A stretch of 64,000 nt of DNA from Eucommia ulmoides (Eukaryota > Streptophyta > Magnoliopsida > Garryales > Eucommiaceae), in assembly GCA_016647705.1 (NCBI GenBank), contig CM028325.1, positions 27,012,474-27,076,473 on the forward strand, read 5' to 3'. The position numbers and the translations under genes are program-made. The notes beneath the pieces were generated by a model. The model had not been told where the DNA came from. It worked only from the letters and a program-made list of their open reading frames with translations, and did not search any database. Shown here one piece after another: positions 24,310-35,745 of this stretch; the first letter of the stretch is position 1, and the number at the start of each line of letters is the position of its first letter.

Positions 24310-25070
24310 AATCCTGTGTTAGTTGAAATAGTTGCCGAAAGTTTTTAGTTTGTTTATTTCTTTTTGGATTGCGTAATATATATATATATAATGGCCAGAG
24401 TGATGGCAATTTTTGGTAGTTCTCTGTGTATGAATACAACCAAATGCTTTTTCTCGCACCCACCTTTGTTCCTTTTAAAATATTTTCACCGTGGTAATTT
24501 TTCTATAAAAAATATTTTAAATTTTAAGTCGCGTGATTTACTTCATATTTTAACATTTATTACTTAACATCATAAAATATTTAATTATCAAAATTAACAT
24601 TTTAAATTAAAATCTCATAAAAAAATATCATATACAAAAATTATAAATAGAGAAATTATTAAATTAAGAAAAAAATAGAGAGAAAGTTGTAAAGAGAATA
24701 TTTTAAAAAAATAAAATTATAAAAATTATTTTAGGAATAAAAATTTGTATAAAAATATTTTTTTAAAAAAAATTAAATACTTGATACCTTCACCACTTAA
24801 TAAATTTTAATATTATAATTTTAACATTTAAAATTTTATGCGCTAAGTAACTAGAATAAATGAGTTAAAATCTTAAAATGTCCCTATCTTAAATGTAAAC
24901 TTTGCATTCGATATTCAGACTGATTTTCCACTTTCCTCCCGTCAATTTGAAAATCCATACTTTACTCACTTCAAACAAAATGAAATGCAAGGACATTTTT
25001 GTCTTTTACTTTTTTAGCAACTTCAAATTAGTCTCGCACCAGGTAGATAAAAAAGCTGATTTTGGAATAT
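24310..25070. other. Intergenic AT-rich DNA
   Basis: No recognised gene or element. Confidence 0.4.
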
Positions 25071-25078
25071 GCTATGTA

Positions 25079-26772
25079 TAAGGGTGTGCGGCGGTCGGGT
25101 TGGGGCGATTTGGGCTAAAACCGCAGACCAAACCATTATTATGTGGTTTGGATTACTTTAAACCGTCAACCGCCTACTAATGTGCGGGTTGGGGCGGGTT
25201 GAAGTGGGCGGGTTGGTTACTTCAAACCGTAAACCGCCCAATAGTGTGCGGTTTGAGAAAAATTACGGTTTAGACTAATTAGGGCTGGGCAACCGGTCGG
25301 ATTGTGTCGGTTTGGACAATTTCATCTGATTCAAACACAAGCAAATTTCTACTACCTCAATCAAAACAAATTTAAACCACAAACCAATAATAAAAAAGAA
25401 AAGAAAAGAAAAAAAAAAAAAAAAAAAAACTACAGCCTTTATTCACTGCAAGCCCGCAACAACAAAAAAAAAAACTTAAAAAAAACTGCAACTTAAAAAT
25501 GAAACAGGAAAAAAAAACTGGACCAAAAAAACAACACAATGAAGATTACATTTTGACCACATTTGGCTGATAAACATTCGGAATAGATAGAACACATCAA
25601 CATAGGTTTGGTTCAGTTTTTTCTTAGATAGAACACATAATGAAGATCACATTTTGACCAAAAAACTGAACCAAAAAAACAGCATAATGAAGATCACACT
25701 TCATAACAAGAACAAGATCAAAGTATGCGGTTTATGGTTAATGACAGTAGGCTTTTATCATATTATCTCATTTAGTATTGTCAAATATGAAAAATAAAAT
25801 ATCAGGAACAAGAAGATGATTGAGATCTAACACTAAAATTCAGATCTAACAATGGAACGAAACACTATTGAGTTACAAATCTAATTTATGCATTTTTTGA
25901 ATTGTAACAAGAAGAGGATTGAAGAAAACAAACAAGAAAACAAACACCAATAGCACAGTTTAGTCTGTTACTCAAACCAGAAACACAACTCAAAATTCGA
26001 AAAAACACACAAGCATTTGATGAATTGCGAACTCTAAGATTAGTACCTGTTTGTGATGCCTGCCGGCCCTGCCCTTGAACTTGAGACATTCCAGCATCGA
26101 TCCACCCGTGGATTGGGAACAGTGGCTATGGAGACTGCGAACCAACCGACGGCAAGTGGTGGTGAACTCGATTTGGGGGTTATGAAATCGCACCTTCAGA
26201 TTATGTTCCAATGGTTTCGGTTTCGGCAAGCTATAGTGAATATATAGATATAGGGCATTTTCGGACTTCAAAAAAGAAGAGGAAGAAGAGGAAATCATGT
26301 AGAATCTCAAAATTGCAGCTAAAATCAACCAATGGGACGTAGCAGCTTACCTAATAGTTGACTCTTCCCTGGATGTGATGACTTGGCCTTGGAATTCGTC
26401 TCCCAATGCGGTCTTGACGGAGAGTATACAACCCACTGCAAATTCATCGCCACTGCTTGCATCCAAGGCCATTCTTCTTCGTCGTTGATGTCTGCAACAT
26501 GCGCTCGTTTAACCCTAGCCGTCGACGATTGAAGATGAACTGAAGGTTGAAGTGAAGGCAGGCCCAAACGACATCGTTTAGGCATGTATTTCGGTCGGGC
26601 GGGTCAACCCGCCAACTCATTACCCAAACCCGCGAGTCGCACCGAGTTTGGGCGGGTTGGCACTGTTCACACTGTTGGCTTGGCGGGTTTGTTCGGCCTG
26701 GTCTCATTTCGGGCGATTTTTGGGCGGGTTGGGTTGGTTTCGCGAGTTGACCCGCCCCGCTGCACACCCCTA
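25079..26772. mobile_element. Non-autonomous hAT element upstream of the NLR
   Basis: Flanked by the exact 8-bp duplication GCTATGTA (25071-25078 and 26773-26780). The left end TAAGGGTGTGCGGCGG is inverted at the right as CCGCTGCACACCCCTA. Subterminal regions are dense with GGTTGGGGCGG and AACCCGCC-type motifs in both orientations, typical of hAT transposase-binding sites. Length is 1694 bp. No transposase domain is recognisable; the small open frames at 25886-26585 are not conserved families I know. An internal TTAGGGCTGGGCAACCGG (about 25278) hints at a second, nested hAT end. It lies about 320 bp 5' of the NLR start codon. Confidence 0.9.
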
Positions 26773-26780
26773 GCTATGTA

Positions 26781-27093
26781 AAGTCAAGCTGGTGGGCAAT
26801 TTTAGCGTCTTAATTTAATTAGGAGGGGTTTGTATTGAATTTTAGGATCTTAATTAATTTGTTCTAAAAACATTAGCCAGAAATGTTAATTTTTGAAAAT
26901 TAAGGTTTTTTTTTAAATAATTGCTTTTTTGCATGCTCAAATTCCTGATCCACCAAATGGGCATCCAAGCGGACCCTACCACTAATAATTGTTACTTCCG
27001 GAAATGAAGATGAAATACAAGTGGGAAAACAGAAGCTGTGGTATTTTCTGCAATCATCTTCTTCAACGTCCATAATAAATTTAATCTTGAACC
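26781..27093 (+). promoter_or_regulatory. Proximal upstream region of the NLR gene
   Basis: The 313 bp between the hAT target duplication and the start codon must hold the proximal promoter and leader unless transcription begins within the hAT element. It is AT-rich upstream and purine-rich near 27000. No convincing TATA box at a normal distance was identified. The start codon context ACCATGG (27091-27097) is strong. Confidence 0.4.
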
Positions 27094-29724
27094 ATGGGAA
27101 ACCTGGTCTCGGTCTCTATCTCGATCGATAACTTGATCCCTCGTTGCTTGGATCCCATGGCTACACGAATCAAGTACGCGAGGGAACTTGATGATCTGCG
27201 CGACAAATTGGGGAAATCAATGGGAGAACTGAAGGCGACGAAGAACGACACGGAGACAAAAGTCAAAGTTGCCGAGGGGTCGAGGAGGAAGCGGTCGGAT
27301 CAAGTTCAAGAATGGATTTCGCGCGTTGACTCCATGGAAACTAAAGTAAGTGAACTTATTTCATCGAGTAGTAGTCAAGGTATGAATTTCCGGTCCAAGT
27401 ACAAGTTGGGGAAGAAATTGAACAAAATAATGGAAGATGTGGCTGATTTGAGGGAAAAGAGGGTTGGTTTTCAAGAGCTGGTTTTGGATCTACCTCGACC
27501 AGCTGTGGATATAAAGCCCATCGATCAGACGGTGGGCATGGAAAGTATGTTCGACAAGGTTTGGAGGCACCTGGAAGAAGAAGGTGTGGGAACTATTGGC
27601 CTATTCGGTTTAGGAGGCGTCGGAAAGACTACTCTCTTGACCAAAATCAACAATGCATTTGCGAACACTAGTCATCATTTTGACGTTGTGATTTGGGTGA
27701 CAGTCTCCAAAACTCCGATGCCGGAACGGATTCAGAATGATATACGGAAAAAGATAGGGATTCACGATGAAAATTGGGAAAATAAGAGCCTAGAAGATAA
27801 AGTTCAAGACATTTATAATGAGTTGAGTACAAAGAAATTTGTTTTGTTGTTGGATGATGTATGGGATAGGCTTGATCTATTAAAGCTTGGGATTCCATGT
27901 CCCGACCGTCAAAATAAGTGCAAGGTAGCATTCACGACTCGATCTGAGAAAGTTTGTATCGACATGAGGGCTCACAAAAGGATTAAAGTGGAGTGTTTGA
28001 CATGGGAAAAAGCTTGGGATTTATTTCGAGAGCATGTTGGTGAAGAGACCCTTAATTCTGATCCTGAGATACGCAGGCTTGCTCAACCTGTTGCCAAAGA
28101 ATGTGGAGGTTTACCGCTTGCTCTGATTACTGTAGGTCGTGCTATGGGCGGCAAGAAGATGCCCCAAGAATGGGAATATGCCATACGTGTTTTGAAGAGT
28201 TCTGCAGAAATATTTCCAGATATGGAAGAAGTATTTAGTTGTTTGCATTTCCGTTACGAGAGCCTGCCAAATGAAGCCATTAGAAAATGTTTCTTATATT
28301 GTTGTTTATTCCCTGAAGACTATGAGATTACCAAAAAAGATTTGATAGACATGTGGATTGGTGAGGATTTTTTGGATAATTTTGATGGATATGAAGATGA
28401 AGCAAAGTATCGGGGATACGATGTTATCCGCATTCTTCTTCATGCATGTTTATTAGAAGAGGCCTCAAAGTATCACGTAAAAATGCACGATGTGATACGT
28501 GACATGGCATTGTGGATAACGCGTGATTGTGGAAAGTCGAAGAAGAAATTTTTTGTTCAGGCAGCTGTCAAGATGACCGAAGCACCTGAAGTTCTAAAAT
28601 GGCGGGGGGTAAATAAGATGTCTTTGATGGATAATAAGATCCGAACACTAGAAGAAACACCACCTTGTCATGAACTCTCAACTTTGCTTCTACAAAATAA
28701 CATTTGGTTGGATATGATCAATAGAAACTTCTTCCAATCGATGCGTAGTTTGAAAGTATTGGATTTTTCATACTGTCAGTTAAGCAATTTACCATTGGAG
28801 GTTGGTCAATTGACTTTGTTACAACATTTGAATTTGGCAAACACTAAAATAAAACAATTACCTTCTGGATTGGAGAACTTGGCAAGGTTGAAGTATTTGA
28901 ATTTGGCGTGGACAGAGTATCTTGTTTCACCTTCTTGGCAAGTGATATCGAGGTTGTCATCGTTGCAAGTGTTAGATATGTATTGCAGTGCTACAGCAGT
29001 CACACCAAAGGGTATCAGTGAAGCATTGCTAGAGAAATTGGGTGACTTAAAATCCTTGAATCAGTTAGGGGTGACAATAAGTGATGTCTCTGCTTTCGGG
29101 AAACTCTTAAGCTCCGACAAGTTACAAAGCTGCCTTCGGAGCTTATCCTTCACAGGCATAAAATCTTTCACCAATTTTAGTATTTCTTCTTTGTTGAATA
29201 TCACACGCTTAGAAATGCTTATGTTTTCAAATTGTTGGGATATTGAAGATATGGAGATTGATAATCCTCGCAGCTCTAAGTTGTCAATTCATCAATCCTT
29301 CTCTTCCCTTCATAAGATAGACATTCATGGCTGCCACAAAATCAAAAGCCTTACGTGGATTATTTTTATTCCCAACTTGAGATTTGTTCAAATACAGAAG
29401 TGTGAGAATTTGGAAGAAGTAATAAGCAGAGAAAAATTAAAGGAAGCTGGGGAAATCTCAGAACATTTTACAAAGCTGGAACAATTGAGATTAATTGGTC
29501 TACAAAAACTGAAGAGTATCTACCCAGGCGTCATACTCTTCCCTTGCTTACAAAAACTTGATGTAAGTAGATGTCCGGATCTGAAAAAACTCCCATTGGA
29601 TTCTGAAAGCGCTAAAGGAAGTCGGAGAATCCTGATCCAAGGAGAGAGAGATTGGTTTGATGCATTGGAATGGGAAAACGAAGCCACGAGAAATTCTTTT
29701 CTTCCCCATGCACGGATTTTGTGA
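27094..29724 (+). CDS. CC-NBS-LRR disease resistance protein, RPS5/RPS2-like
   Basis: Intact single-exon receptor of 876 aa; family members of this clade are usually about 850-920 aa. The N-terminal coiled coil (about 25-130) starts MGNLVS, a G2/S6 context for N-myristoylation as in RPS5, so plasma-membrane attachment is likely. The NB-ARC domain (about 145-475) has P-loop GLGGVGKTT (172-180, Lys178), RNBS-A FDVVIWVTVSK (196-206), kinase-2 FVLLLDDVW (249-257), RNBS-B CKVAFTTR (276-283), GLPL CGGLPLAL (337-344), RNBS-D CFLYCCLFPED (399-409) and MHD (464-466). Leucine-rich repeats follow (about 505-835) and the tail has LEWENEATRNSFLP. All nucleotide-binding motifs are present, so it could work as a sensor or guard NLR that triggers cell death on pathogen detection. 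No other gene is in the window, so it stands alone here. The start has an ACCATGG context; the next in-frame Met (residue 22) would lose the acylation signal. The pathogen recognised is unknown. Confidence 0.96.
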   Translation: MGNLVSVSISIDNLIPRCLDPMATRIKYARELDDLRDKLGKSMGELKATKNDTETKVKVAEGSRRKRSDQVQEWISRVDSMETKVSELISSSSSQGMNFRSKYKLGKKLNKIMEDVADLREKRVGFQELVLDLPRPAVDIKPIDQTVGMESMFDKVWRHLEEEGVGTIGLFGLGGVGKTTLLTKINNAFANTSHHFDVVIWVTVSKTPMPERIQNDIRKKIGIHDENWENKSLEDKVQDIYNELSTKKFVLLLDDVWDRLDLLKLGIPCPDRQNKCKVAFTTRSEKVCIDMRAHKRIKVECLTWEKAWDLFREHVGEETLNSDPEIRRLAQPVAKECGGLPLALITVGRAMGGKKMPQEWEYAIRVLKSSAEIFPDMEEVFSCLHFRYESLPNEAIRKCFLYCCLFPEDYEITKKDLIDMWIGEDFLDNFDGYEDEAKYRGYDVIRILLHACLLEEASKYHVKMHDVIRDMALWITRDCGKSKKKFFVQAAVKMTEAPEVLKWRGVNKMSLMDNKIRTLEETPPCHELSTLLLQNNIWLDMINRNFFQSMRSLKVLDFSYCQLSNLPLEVGQLTLLQHLNLANTKIKQLPSGLENLARLKYLNLAWTEYLVSPSWQVISRLSSLQVLDMYCSATAVTPKGISEALLEKLGDLKSLNQLGVTISDVSAFGKLLSSDKLQSCLRSLSFTGIKSFTNFSISSLLNITRLEMLMFSNCWDIEDMEIDNPRSSKLSIHQSFSSLHKIDIHGCHKIKSLTWIIFIPNLRFVQIQKCENLEEVISREKLKEAGEISEHFTKLEQLRLIGLQKLKSIYPGVILFPCLQKLDVSRCPDLKKLPLDSESAKGSRRILIQGERDWFDALEWENEATRNSFLPHARIL
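27607..27628 (+). promoter_or_regulatory. Possible miR482/2118 target site over the P-loop codons
   Basis: The P-loop coding segment is the site where the miR482/2118 family targets many plant NLR transcripts. Here the 22 nt encode GLGGVGKT and their 3' part, ending CGGAAAGA, fits the family seed complement, but I count about five mismatches to the common form from memory. Treat as a weak prediction. Confidence 0.3.
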
Positions 29725-29852
29725 ATAAGGTTGATCCATATTCCTCACCAAGATCTAATTATTATTACTATTAATTTTCCAATTTATTGATTTCAGCCTG
29801 ATTTTCAATCAATATATTCTGCAAGGTATTTATAAGATCAATAATTGTGTCT

Positions 29853-29899
29853 GTCTCCTTCTGCAGGTGTAGCTGAACTTGTCTCCTTCTGCAGGTGTA
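29853..29899 (+). repeat. Tandem duplication with splice-acceptor-like sequence, NLR 3' region
   Basis: GTCTCCTTCTGCAGGTGTA occurs at 29853-29871 and 29881-29899 (period 28 bp). Each copy is a good 3' splice site (pyrimidine tract then TGCAG). A 3'-UTR intron starting near the stop codon (AAG/GTTGAT at 29730) is possible, giving two alternative acceptors 28 nt apart. Confidence 0.5.
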
Positions 29900-31190
29900 C
29901 CGGAACTCCATCGGCTATGAGTATGTTCTTTTGGATTCTCTATTCTATTTGGTGATTGTGTATTTGCATTTGATCATCCTTTATCGGTAACAAGAGGTCT
30001 GTCTTTTTTTGTGTACTTTGAATCTCAAATTGTTCTTTCCGCTCGTAAAGTTTACGCTTGGTTTCATTTTGCATGATAAAACTTTTATTGCGGCATATTG
30101 CACCCTAAAGTTTGTGAATTGTGGAAGATGGTAGATTAATATACAAACTCTTTTATAAGCAAAATGTGTTACTTATTTCAAAATTCGAGGTCAAAATATG
30201 GATGATCAAGCAACAAAATCAAAATTCCTATTTGACTTATTTTGGGAAAATGATCTCAAGTAAATAAATAGTGAATTTGGGCAGATTTTGTATTTTACAT
30301 ATCACTACGTATGTGTTACATAGCTGTTAAGATGTCGTGGATGGTCAGTTGAAATCTCTTAACTTATGATGGTGATTGAAAAGATTGAGATTGTGGATAT
30401 TTGTTTGAAATGTTCCTAATTGTAGAATTTTTAAATTGGTAGTTAGTAATTCCGGTAGATGAGCTGTAGGGTGTTTTTCTATTGAGAATACTGAATCTTA
30501 AAACCACTAGTATGGGATATTGGAATAACGACAAAGGAATTGTTATAAGTAATAAGGGCCTAAACATGATCATACTTGATATTCTATGTTAGTAATCTTG
30601 CTTAAAGTCAAAATAGAATATATGAGTTGTCTGGTGTATATGATCTTTTGACTTTAGGTATTTTGTTGTATATATGTATTCCTATGCTTTGATAGTACTA
30701 AATCTTGTATTCTTGGCACAAACTATGAAGGTTACTTATTGGGTATAGTGGGTCATGTATATAGACATTCGAAAGGATCTATCATCCTTCAGTAAAAAGT
30801 AAAATGTCTTCTGTGATTAGATATGATTTACTTCAAGTTTTTGGACAAAACAGGATGATAATTAGGATTAGATTCTAATTGGAATAAAAAGTAAATTATT
30901 ATTATTAATCGGTATATATGATCGAATTGCATGGTAATTACAATTGAGTGATTTTTTCAATTAAATTGTTATTAACGGGATGTAATTGTGGCATGTGGTA
31001 GGCGTTAAACATAATCTTGACATCCATCCGCCAGATTATATAATTGTGGCATGAAGCATAAGATCCTAATGGTATTGTAACATGGCAACTGGCGAAAAGT
31101 TGCTTTGTAGTCAATGCTTTAATATTGATTATACTCTTTCTCCACGAGTCTTACCTTGAACACGACCATCTTACTATCTGAGTTTAGTTT
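29900..31190. other. Downstream flank of the NLR, no gene seen
   Basis: Ordinary AT-rich sequence without transposon domains; the largest clearly non-repetitive stretch of the window. Confidence 0.45.
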
Positions 31191-31739
31191 ACTGTTTACA
31201 CTTATTGGGAAATATTCCCTCAGGTTGGTTCAGTGAGTGGCGAAGTTGCTGCTCCCTTTCGCTGATCTAGTGTCACCTCCAGTGGTCTCCCTCAAACCTT
31301 ATCTAAACCAGCTTGCCATCGCCCTAAAACCCTTGTGCACCACCACCACCACTTACTTTCCTCGCAACAGCTGCGACACCTCATCACCTACCACCAGTGT
31401 GGAAGCCTCCCAGTATCAGTAACACTCAAACCCTTATTGGAAATCTAAGATTGTTCTCTCTCTCTCTCTCTCTCTCCCCTCTCAAGCCGCCGTTGTTTAT
31501 TTCTATCCTAAATCAAATTTGTCGCTGCTTTGTTTTTCCATTGTTTTCTTTTTATCCTCTAAATTACAGAAACTACCCCAGTAGTTTCTAAAACGTACTG
31601 GGTTCCCTATTTTATTTTTCCCTTATTTTTTTGCCCAAGCTTCCCAAAAGTAGCCCCAGATTGTCAGAATTCATTGATGTCTTCCCTCTAATTTTCTACA
31701 AGTTCCTATTTGCACCCCAAACTTTTCATGAACTACCAG
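31191..31739 (+). other. CT-rich leader-like sequence before copia 3
   Basis: Pyrimidine-rich with a (CT)n run at about 31458-31480. Two short overlapping open frames (31237-31422 and 31397-31591) match no family I know. By position it should be the LTR/leader of copia 3, but no copy of the 3' LTR start (TATTAAATATG) was found in it. Confidence 0.35.
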
Positions 31740-33934
31740 TTCAATTGCCTTCTATATCAATCATGTCTACTAATGCCAATAGCGGCTCCACCATCTCTAC
31801 TAAACCCCAAATCCTTTCTGTTACCACTATCACCAATCTTATCACCGTCAGACTTGCAAATGACAATTTTCTTCTGTGGTCTCACCAAATGGAAGCAATT
31901 CTTTATGGTCAAAACCTTCTTAGGTTTGTTGATGGTTCCTATTGAACCTCACCGATCTATTTGGCTCCGAGCTGACAGAACCCTCGTTAGTGTCATTTTT
32001 GCCACACTATCTGAACCCATATTAGCTTCCTTGGTTAAGTACAAGTCCTCAGCTAGCATTTGGACGCTCATTGAAGATCATTTCTCTCAGAAATCCGTTG
32101 CCAACTCCTCCCTTTACAGGAAACGACTCACGATCCTTGAGCGTGGTATCCGATATGTATCTGAATATCTACAAGACGCCAAATCTATTTCTTATGCCCT
32201 CGCTGCCATAGGCAAACTAGTTTCCAACAAAGATCTGGTTAATGGCATTCTCAATGGCCTTGGTTCTGAGTTCGACATATTAGTCACTTATATTGAGAGT
32301 TTTGACTCTCTCCCACTATTCTCCAATTTGCATGCTCAACTACTCAACTGTGAGGTTTGACACAAAATCGCTTCATCTCCTTTACTTTCTGCCTTTCTTA
32401 CATCTCAGACTAATTCTAGTGCGGTTCTGCAAAATAATTCTCGCCACAAAGTCCGCAAAAACACTAGTCGTCTATCCACCAATCTCGCTAATCCCTTTGG
32501 TATTCTTGGTTGTATTCCTACACCCACATCCATGTTTTAATGTCAATTATGCTTTGGGATTGATCATTTTGCTAACAATTGCTAGCTACTCTCTTCATTT
32601 GCACAACCATCCATTTCTCCATCGTTGAACTTTGCCTTTGCAGGTCTACAGATTGCTACATCTCAGGTGCATCAGAGTAAACAAACTTTACAGTCGTCGC
32701 TCAATGATCGTAGTTGGTATCTTGATACTGGTGCATCTACTTACATGATGGGCAACCCCACTCTCTACATCAATACATACCATATAGTAGCCTTGACTTT
32801 GTTCAACTTGGCAATGATCATCACATTCCAATAACTTATACAGTTAACATGACATTGCCACTTAGCTCTTCTTATTTTCTTCTTAATAATGTCTATATCG
32901 TTCATTCGATGCGTAAAATTTTTCTTCTTAATAATGTCTATATCGTTCATTCGATACACTAATAATCATGTTTTTTGTGCTTTTGATGCTCACCATTTCT
33001 ATATCTTTGATATCACCTCTGGTTTTCTCTCTATTAAGGCCTATGTAAGGATGGTCTCTACAAATTACCTGCCATCTCTCCCCGCCTACACACTTTATCT
33101 ACCTCGGTCAACTCGTCCACATTTTGGCACAATCGGCTAGGTCATCTATTTGCTAAAATCATGTCTGTCTTGCGTTCTAATTAATTCCTTTTAATTTTAA
33201 ATCATCATTCTACTCGGGGTTTGCTTTGGATAAATTCACACATCTTTCGTTTCTTAGCTCAAATGAACTAAAAACCTCTTTTCCCTTTACTGTAGTTCAC
33301 TTGGATGTTATGACAATCTCCTGTGTTTTCTGTCTCTGGTTATAAATATTATATGTTATTCACTGATGACTACACTTGTTTTACTTGGCTATACTTCATG
33401 AAACAAAAATCTGAAGTTCTCTAACATTTTAAAACCTTTTAACCTATGTCCAAACTCAATTTGCCCCACACGTCAACAATTTTAAAGTGATGGTAGTGGG
33501 AAATATAATAGTGGTCCCTTCAAATCTATATGTTCTTCTCTAGGTATTTATCATCAGCTCTCTTCCTCACACTCTCAAACAAAATGACCTTGCCGAACGG
33601 AAACAACGCCACATTGCTAACATGGCCCACACTATTATTCGCAGTAGTCATGTTCCTCTCCATCACTTGCTCGAAGCAGTCTCCACTACTATTCACCTAA
33701 TTAATCGTCTCTCCTTCTCTAAACATCAGTGGTTCTTACCATTCTTCCTGTCTTTTTGGCTATACTCATTCCTACTTTGCGTTACATGTGTTTGATTGTG
33801 CATGTTATCCCCATTTAGTTGCTTACTTAACTTATAAACGTTTGCCATGTTTTTTAGGCTACAACTTGCAGCACAGGGGTTACCATTGTCTAGATTACAC
33901 AACTGGCAGAGTTTATATTTCCATCAACAAGCAG
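31740..33934 (+). pseudogene. Ty1/copia remnant 3, gag to integrase
   Basis: Gag (UBN2-like) runs from about 31815 with NDNFLLWSHQMEAILYG and SASIWTLIEDHFSQKS. A perfect CX2CX4HX4C zinc knuckle (C-QL-C-FGID-H-FANN-C) lies near 32541-32582. Protease motif WYLDTGAST is near 32715-32741. Pre-integrase and integrase follow with many breaks: FTDDYTCFTWLYFMKQKSE near 33358-33415, then HVFDCACYPHL and YTTGRVYIS near 33785-33920. A segment of about 33 bp is tandemly duplicated (32878-32910 and 32927-32957). It joins RT directly at about 33930 through an internal deletion. Not functional. Confidence 0.88.
32878..32957 (+). repeat. Short tandem duplication in copia 3
   Basis: The sequence encoding LLNNVYIVHSMR occurs twice with a period of about 49 bp, lengthening the region between protease and integrase. 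Confidence 0.85.
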
Positions 33935-35198
33935 GTGTTTGACTTTGATGAGACATTTAGTCTAGTAATCAAACCTACTACTCTTCATATTGTGCTTAGT
34001 CTTGCCGCAGCCTTTGGGTGGACAATGTGCCACCTTGATGTGAAGAATGTCTTTCTTTATGACATTTTGGATGAAACTGTCTACATGGTACAATCTCTTG
34101 GTTTTATAGATTTGACTCATCTTCATCATGTATGTCTCATCTACAAGAGGCTATCTATAGCCACAAACTAGCACCTCGAGCTTAGTTCCAACGTCTCAAC
34201 ATTTTCCTCTTACAGTATGGTTTTACTTAATGTCAAGCTCATCACTCCCTGTATCTGTCGCTCTAAGTCTGCAGTGATACTTCTTCTTTTATATGTCAAT
34301 GACATTATACTCACTGGCAATCAACCGTTTCTAGTTTCATCATTCATTACTACTATTGGCAAGGAGTTTGAGTTTAGTGACCTTGGTTCCCTATCTTACT
34401 TTCTCGGCCTTGAAGCAACTCTCCTCTGTTGGCTTATGTCTCAACTCAAGTATATTGTCAGTATTCTTGCACACTTCTCGATGACAGATTGCAAACCTTG
34501 CAACATCCTTGTATTTGCTAAGACTCAGTTGACATCTTATAGCGGGGATCTCTTGTCAGATGCCATTTAGTATCGCCAATTGGTTGGCTCCTTACAATAT
34601 CTCATTTTCACCAGACCATACATTGTCTATGTTGTTTATCATATAGCTCAGTTCATGAGCCAATTTCGGATACACCACCTTATAGCCGCCAAACAAATCC
34701 TTCGGTACCTAAAAGGGACTCTGAACTTTAACCCTTTTTTTTTTCATCGTAGTACTGCCCACTTGATCCTCAAGGCTTATTCTGATGTTGATTGGGTAGG
34801 CTTCCCTGACTCACGTCGCTCTAACATGATCTCTTAGACCGCCAAGAAACAATTCACTGTCTCTTGATCAAGCGCCGAAACTAAGTGTCGATCACTTGCT
34901 CATGTTTGTGCCGAATCCACATGGATACTTCATCTGTTTCAGGAGTTGCAATTTTCCATATCCATGCCTATCACCTACTTTGTGATAATTTCAGTACTAC
35001 ATATATGGCTTCAAATCCTGTGTTCCACGCTCATACTAAGTTATAAGGAAACGCATTCTTACTGGCACATACCGAGTTCAATTTATCCCATCTACTGATT
35101 AACTCGTAGACATATTCATCAAGAGGCTTCACAAGACATGCTTTCATCTTCTACGATCCAACCTCGTCTCCCATGCTAGCCAATTTTGCAGGGAGAGT
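33935..35198 (+). pseudogene. Ty1/copia remnant 3, RT and RNase H
   Basis: Reads VFDFDETFSLVIKPTTLHIV, then MCHLDVKNVFLYDILDETVY (about 34025-34085). The catalytic box is YVND near 34292-34303, so one catalytic aspartate is lost. RNase H shows LVGSLQYLIFTRP (about 34580), RYLKGTLNFN and AYSDVDWVGFPDSRRS (about 34770-34830). It ends in a purine tract, GCAGGGAGAG (35189-35198). Frame changes and stops are frequent. Confidence 0.88.
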
Positions 35199-35420
35199 AT
35201 TAAATATGTCTTTATTATTGTAATTAATTTAGTAATTAATCTAAATCATTTAACAAATAATTTAGGAGCAGTTACAAACTATAATCTAGGAGCAGTTACA
35301 AATAATCATTGTACAAATTGAAGTTTTTTCATAGTTAAAAAATATTGAATTTTGATCGTCTTACAAATTGATCTACGTAGACTTTGTATGTTGGATGTGT
35401 TCGCTATTGCAGACTCCATA
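35199..35420 (+). mobile_element. Copia 3 3' LTR (right end uncertain)
   Basis: Starts TATTAAATATG after the purine tract (a TG start altered to TA). Contains AGGAGCAGTTACAAA twice, near 35265 and 35290. The end is not defined. Confidence 0.45.
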
Positions 35421-35429
35421 TATAGTTGG

Positions 35430-35745
35430 GTTATTCCACTTGCTTGGTTTTCGACACTTCTGCCCATTCTATCTTTTGCACTGCGCTAAATTTTTTGACT
35501 AACTAGTCATCCAAAAATTAAGCTCGTCTAACAACAAACAATTTTTGTTCCTTTGGGTGGTAGAAATAGTATCCCATAGTTTCGTCAGGATACCCAAAAA
35601 CCTACAGATGTGAATCCTACATTTGAACTTGGCAGCCTCATTTTTCTTAATATGTGCCAGGCATCTTAAAATTCTATTTTTAAGACTCAATTTATGCCCA
35701 TGCCAAGATTTTCATCCTACCATATTTGTTCGTTGAAAATTATGT
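35430..35745 (-). pseudogene. Ty1/copia integrase C-terminal fragment, reverse strand
   Basis: On the minus strand two frames together give AAKFKCRIHICRFLGYPDET, MGYYFYHPKEQKLFVVRRA and FLDD, the conserved G-Y-P-x-x-x-x-G-Y-Y-F-Y block at the end of copia integrase. It is a scrap of one domain with no LTRs nearby and is opposite in orientation to copia 3. Confidence 0.75.

Noticed and set aside
26053..26767. Open frames in the hAT element as a gene next to the NLR
   Set aside because: No recognisable domain; they lie fully between the hAT ends and are rich in subterminal repeat sequence.
27081..27266. Minus-strand frame overlapping the start of the NLR
   Set aside because: Antisense shadow of the coding sequence.
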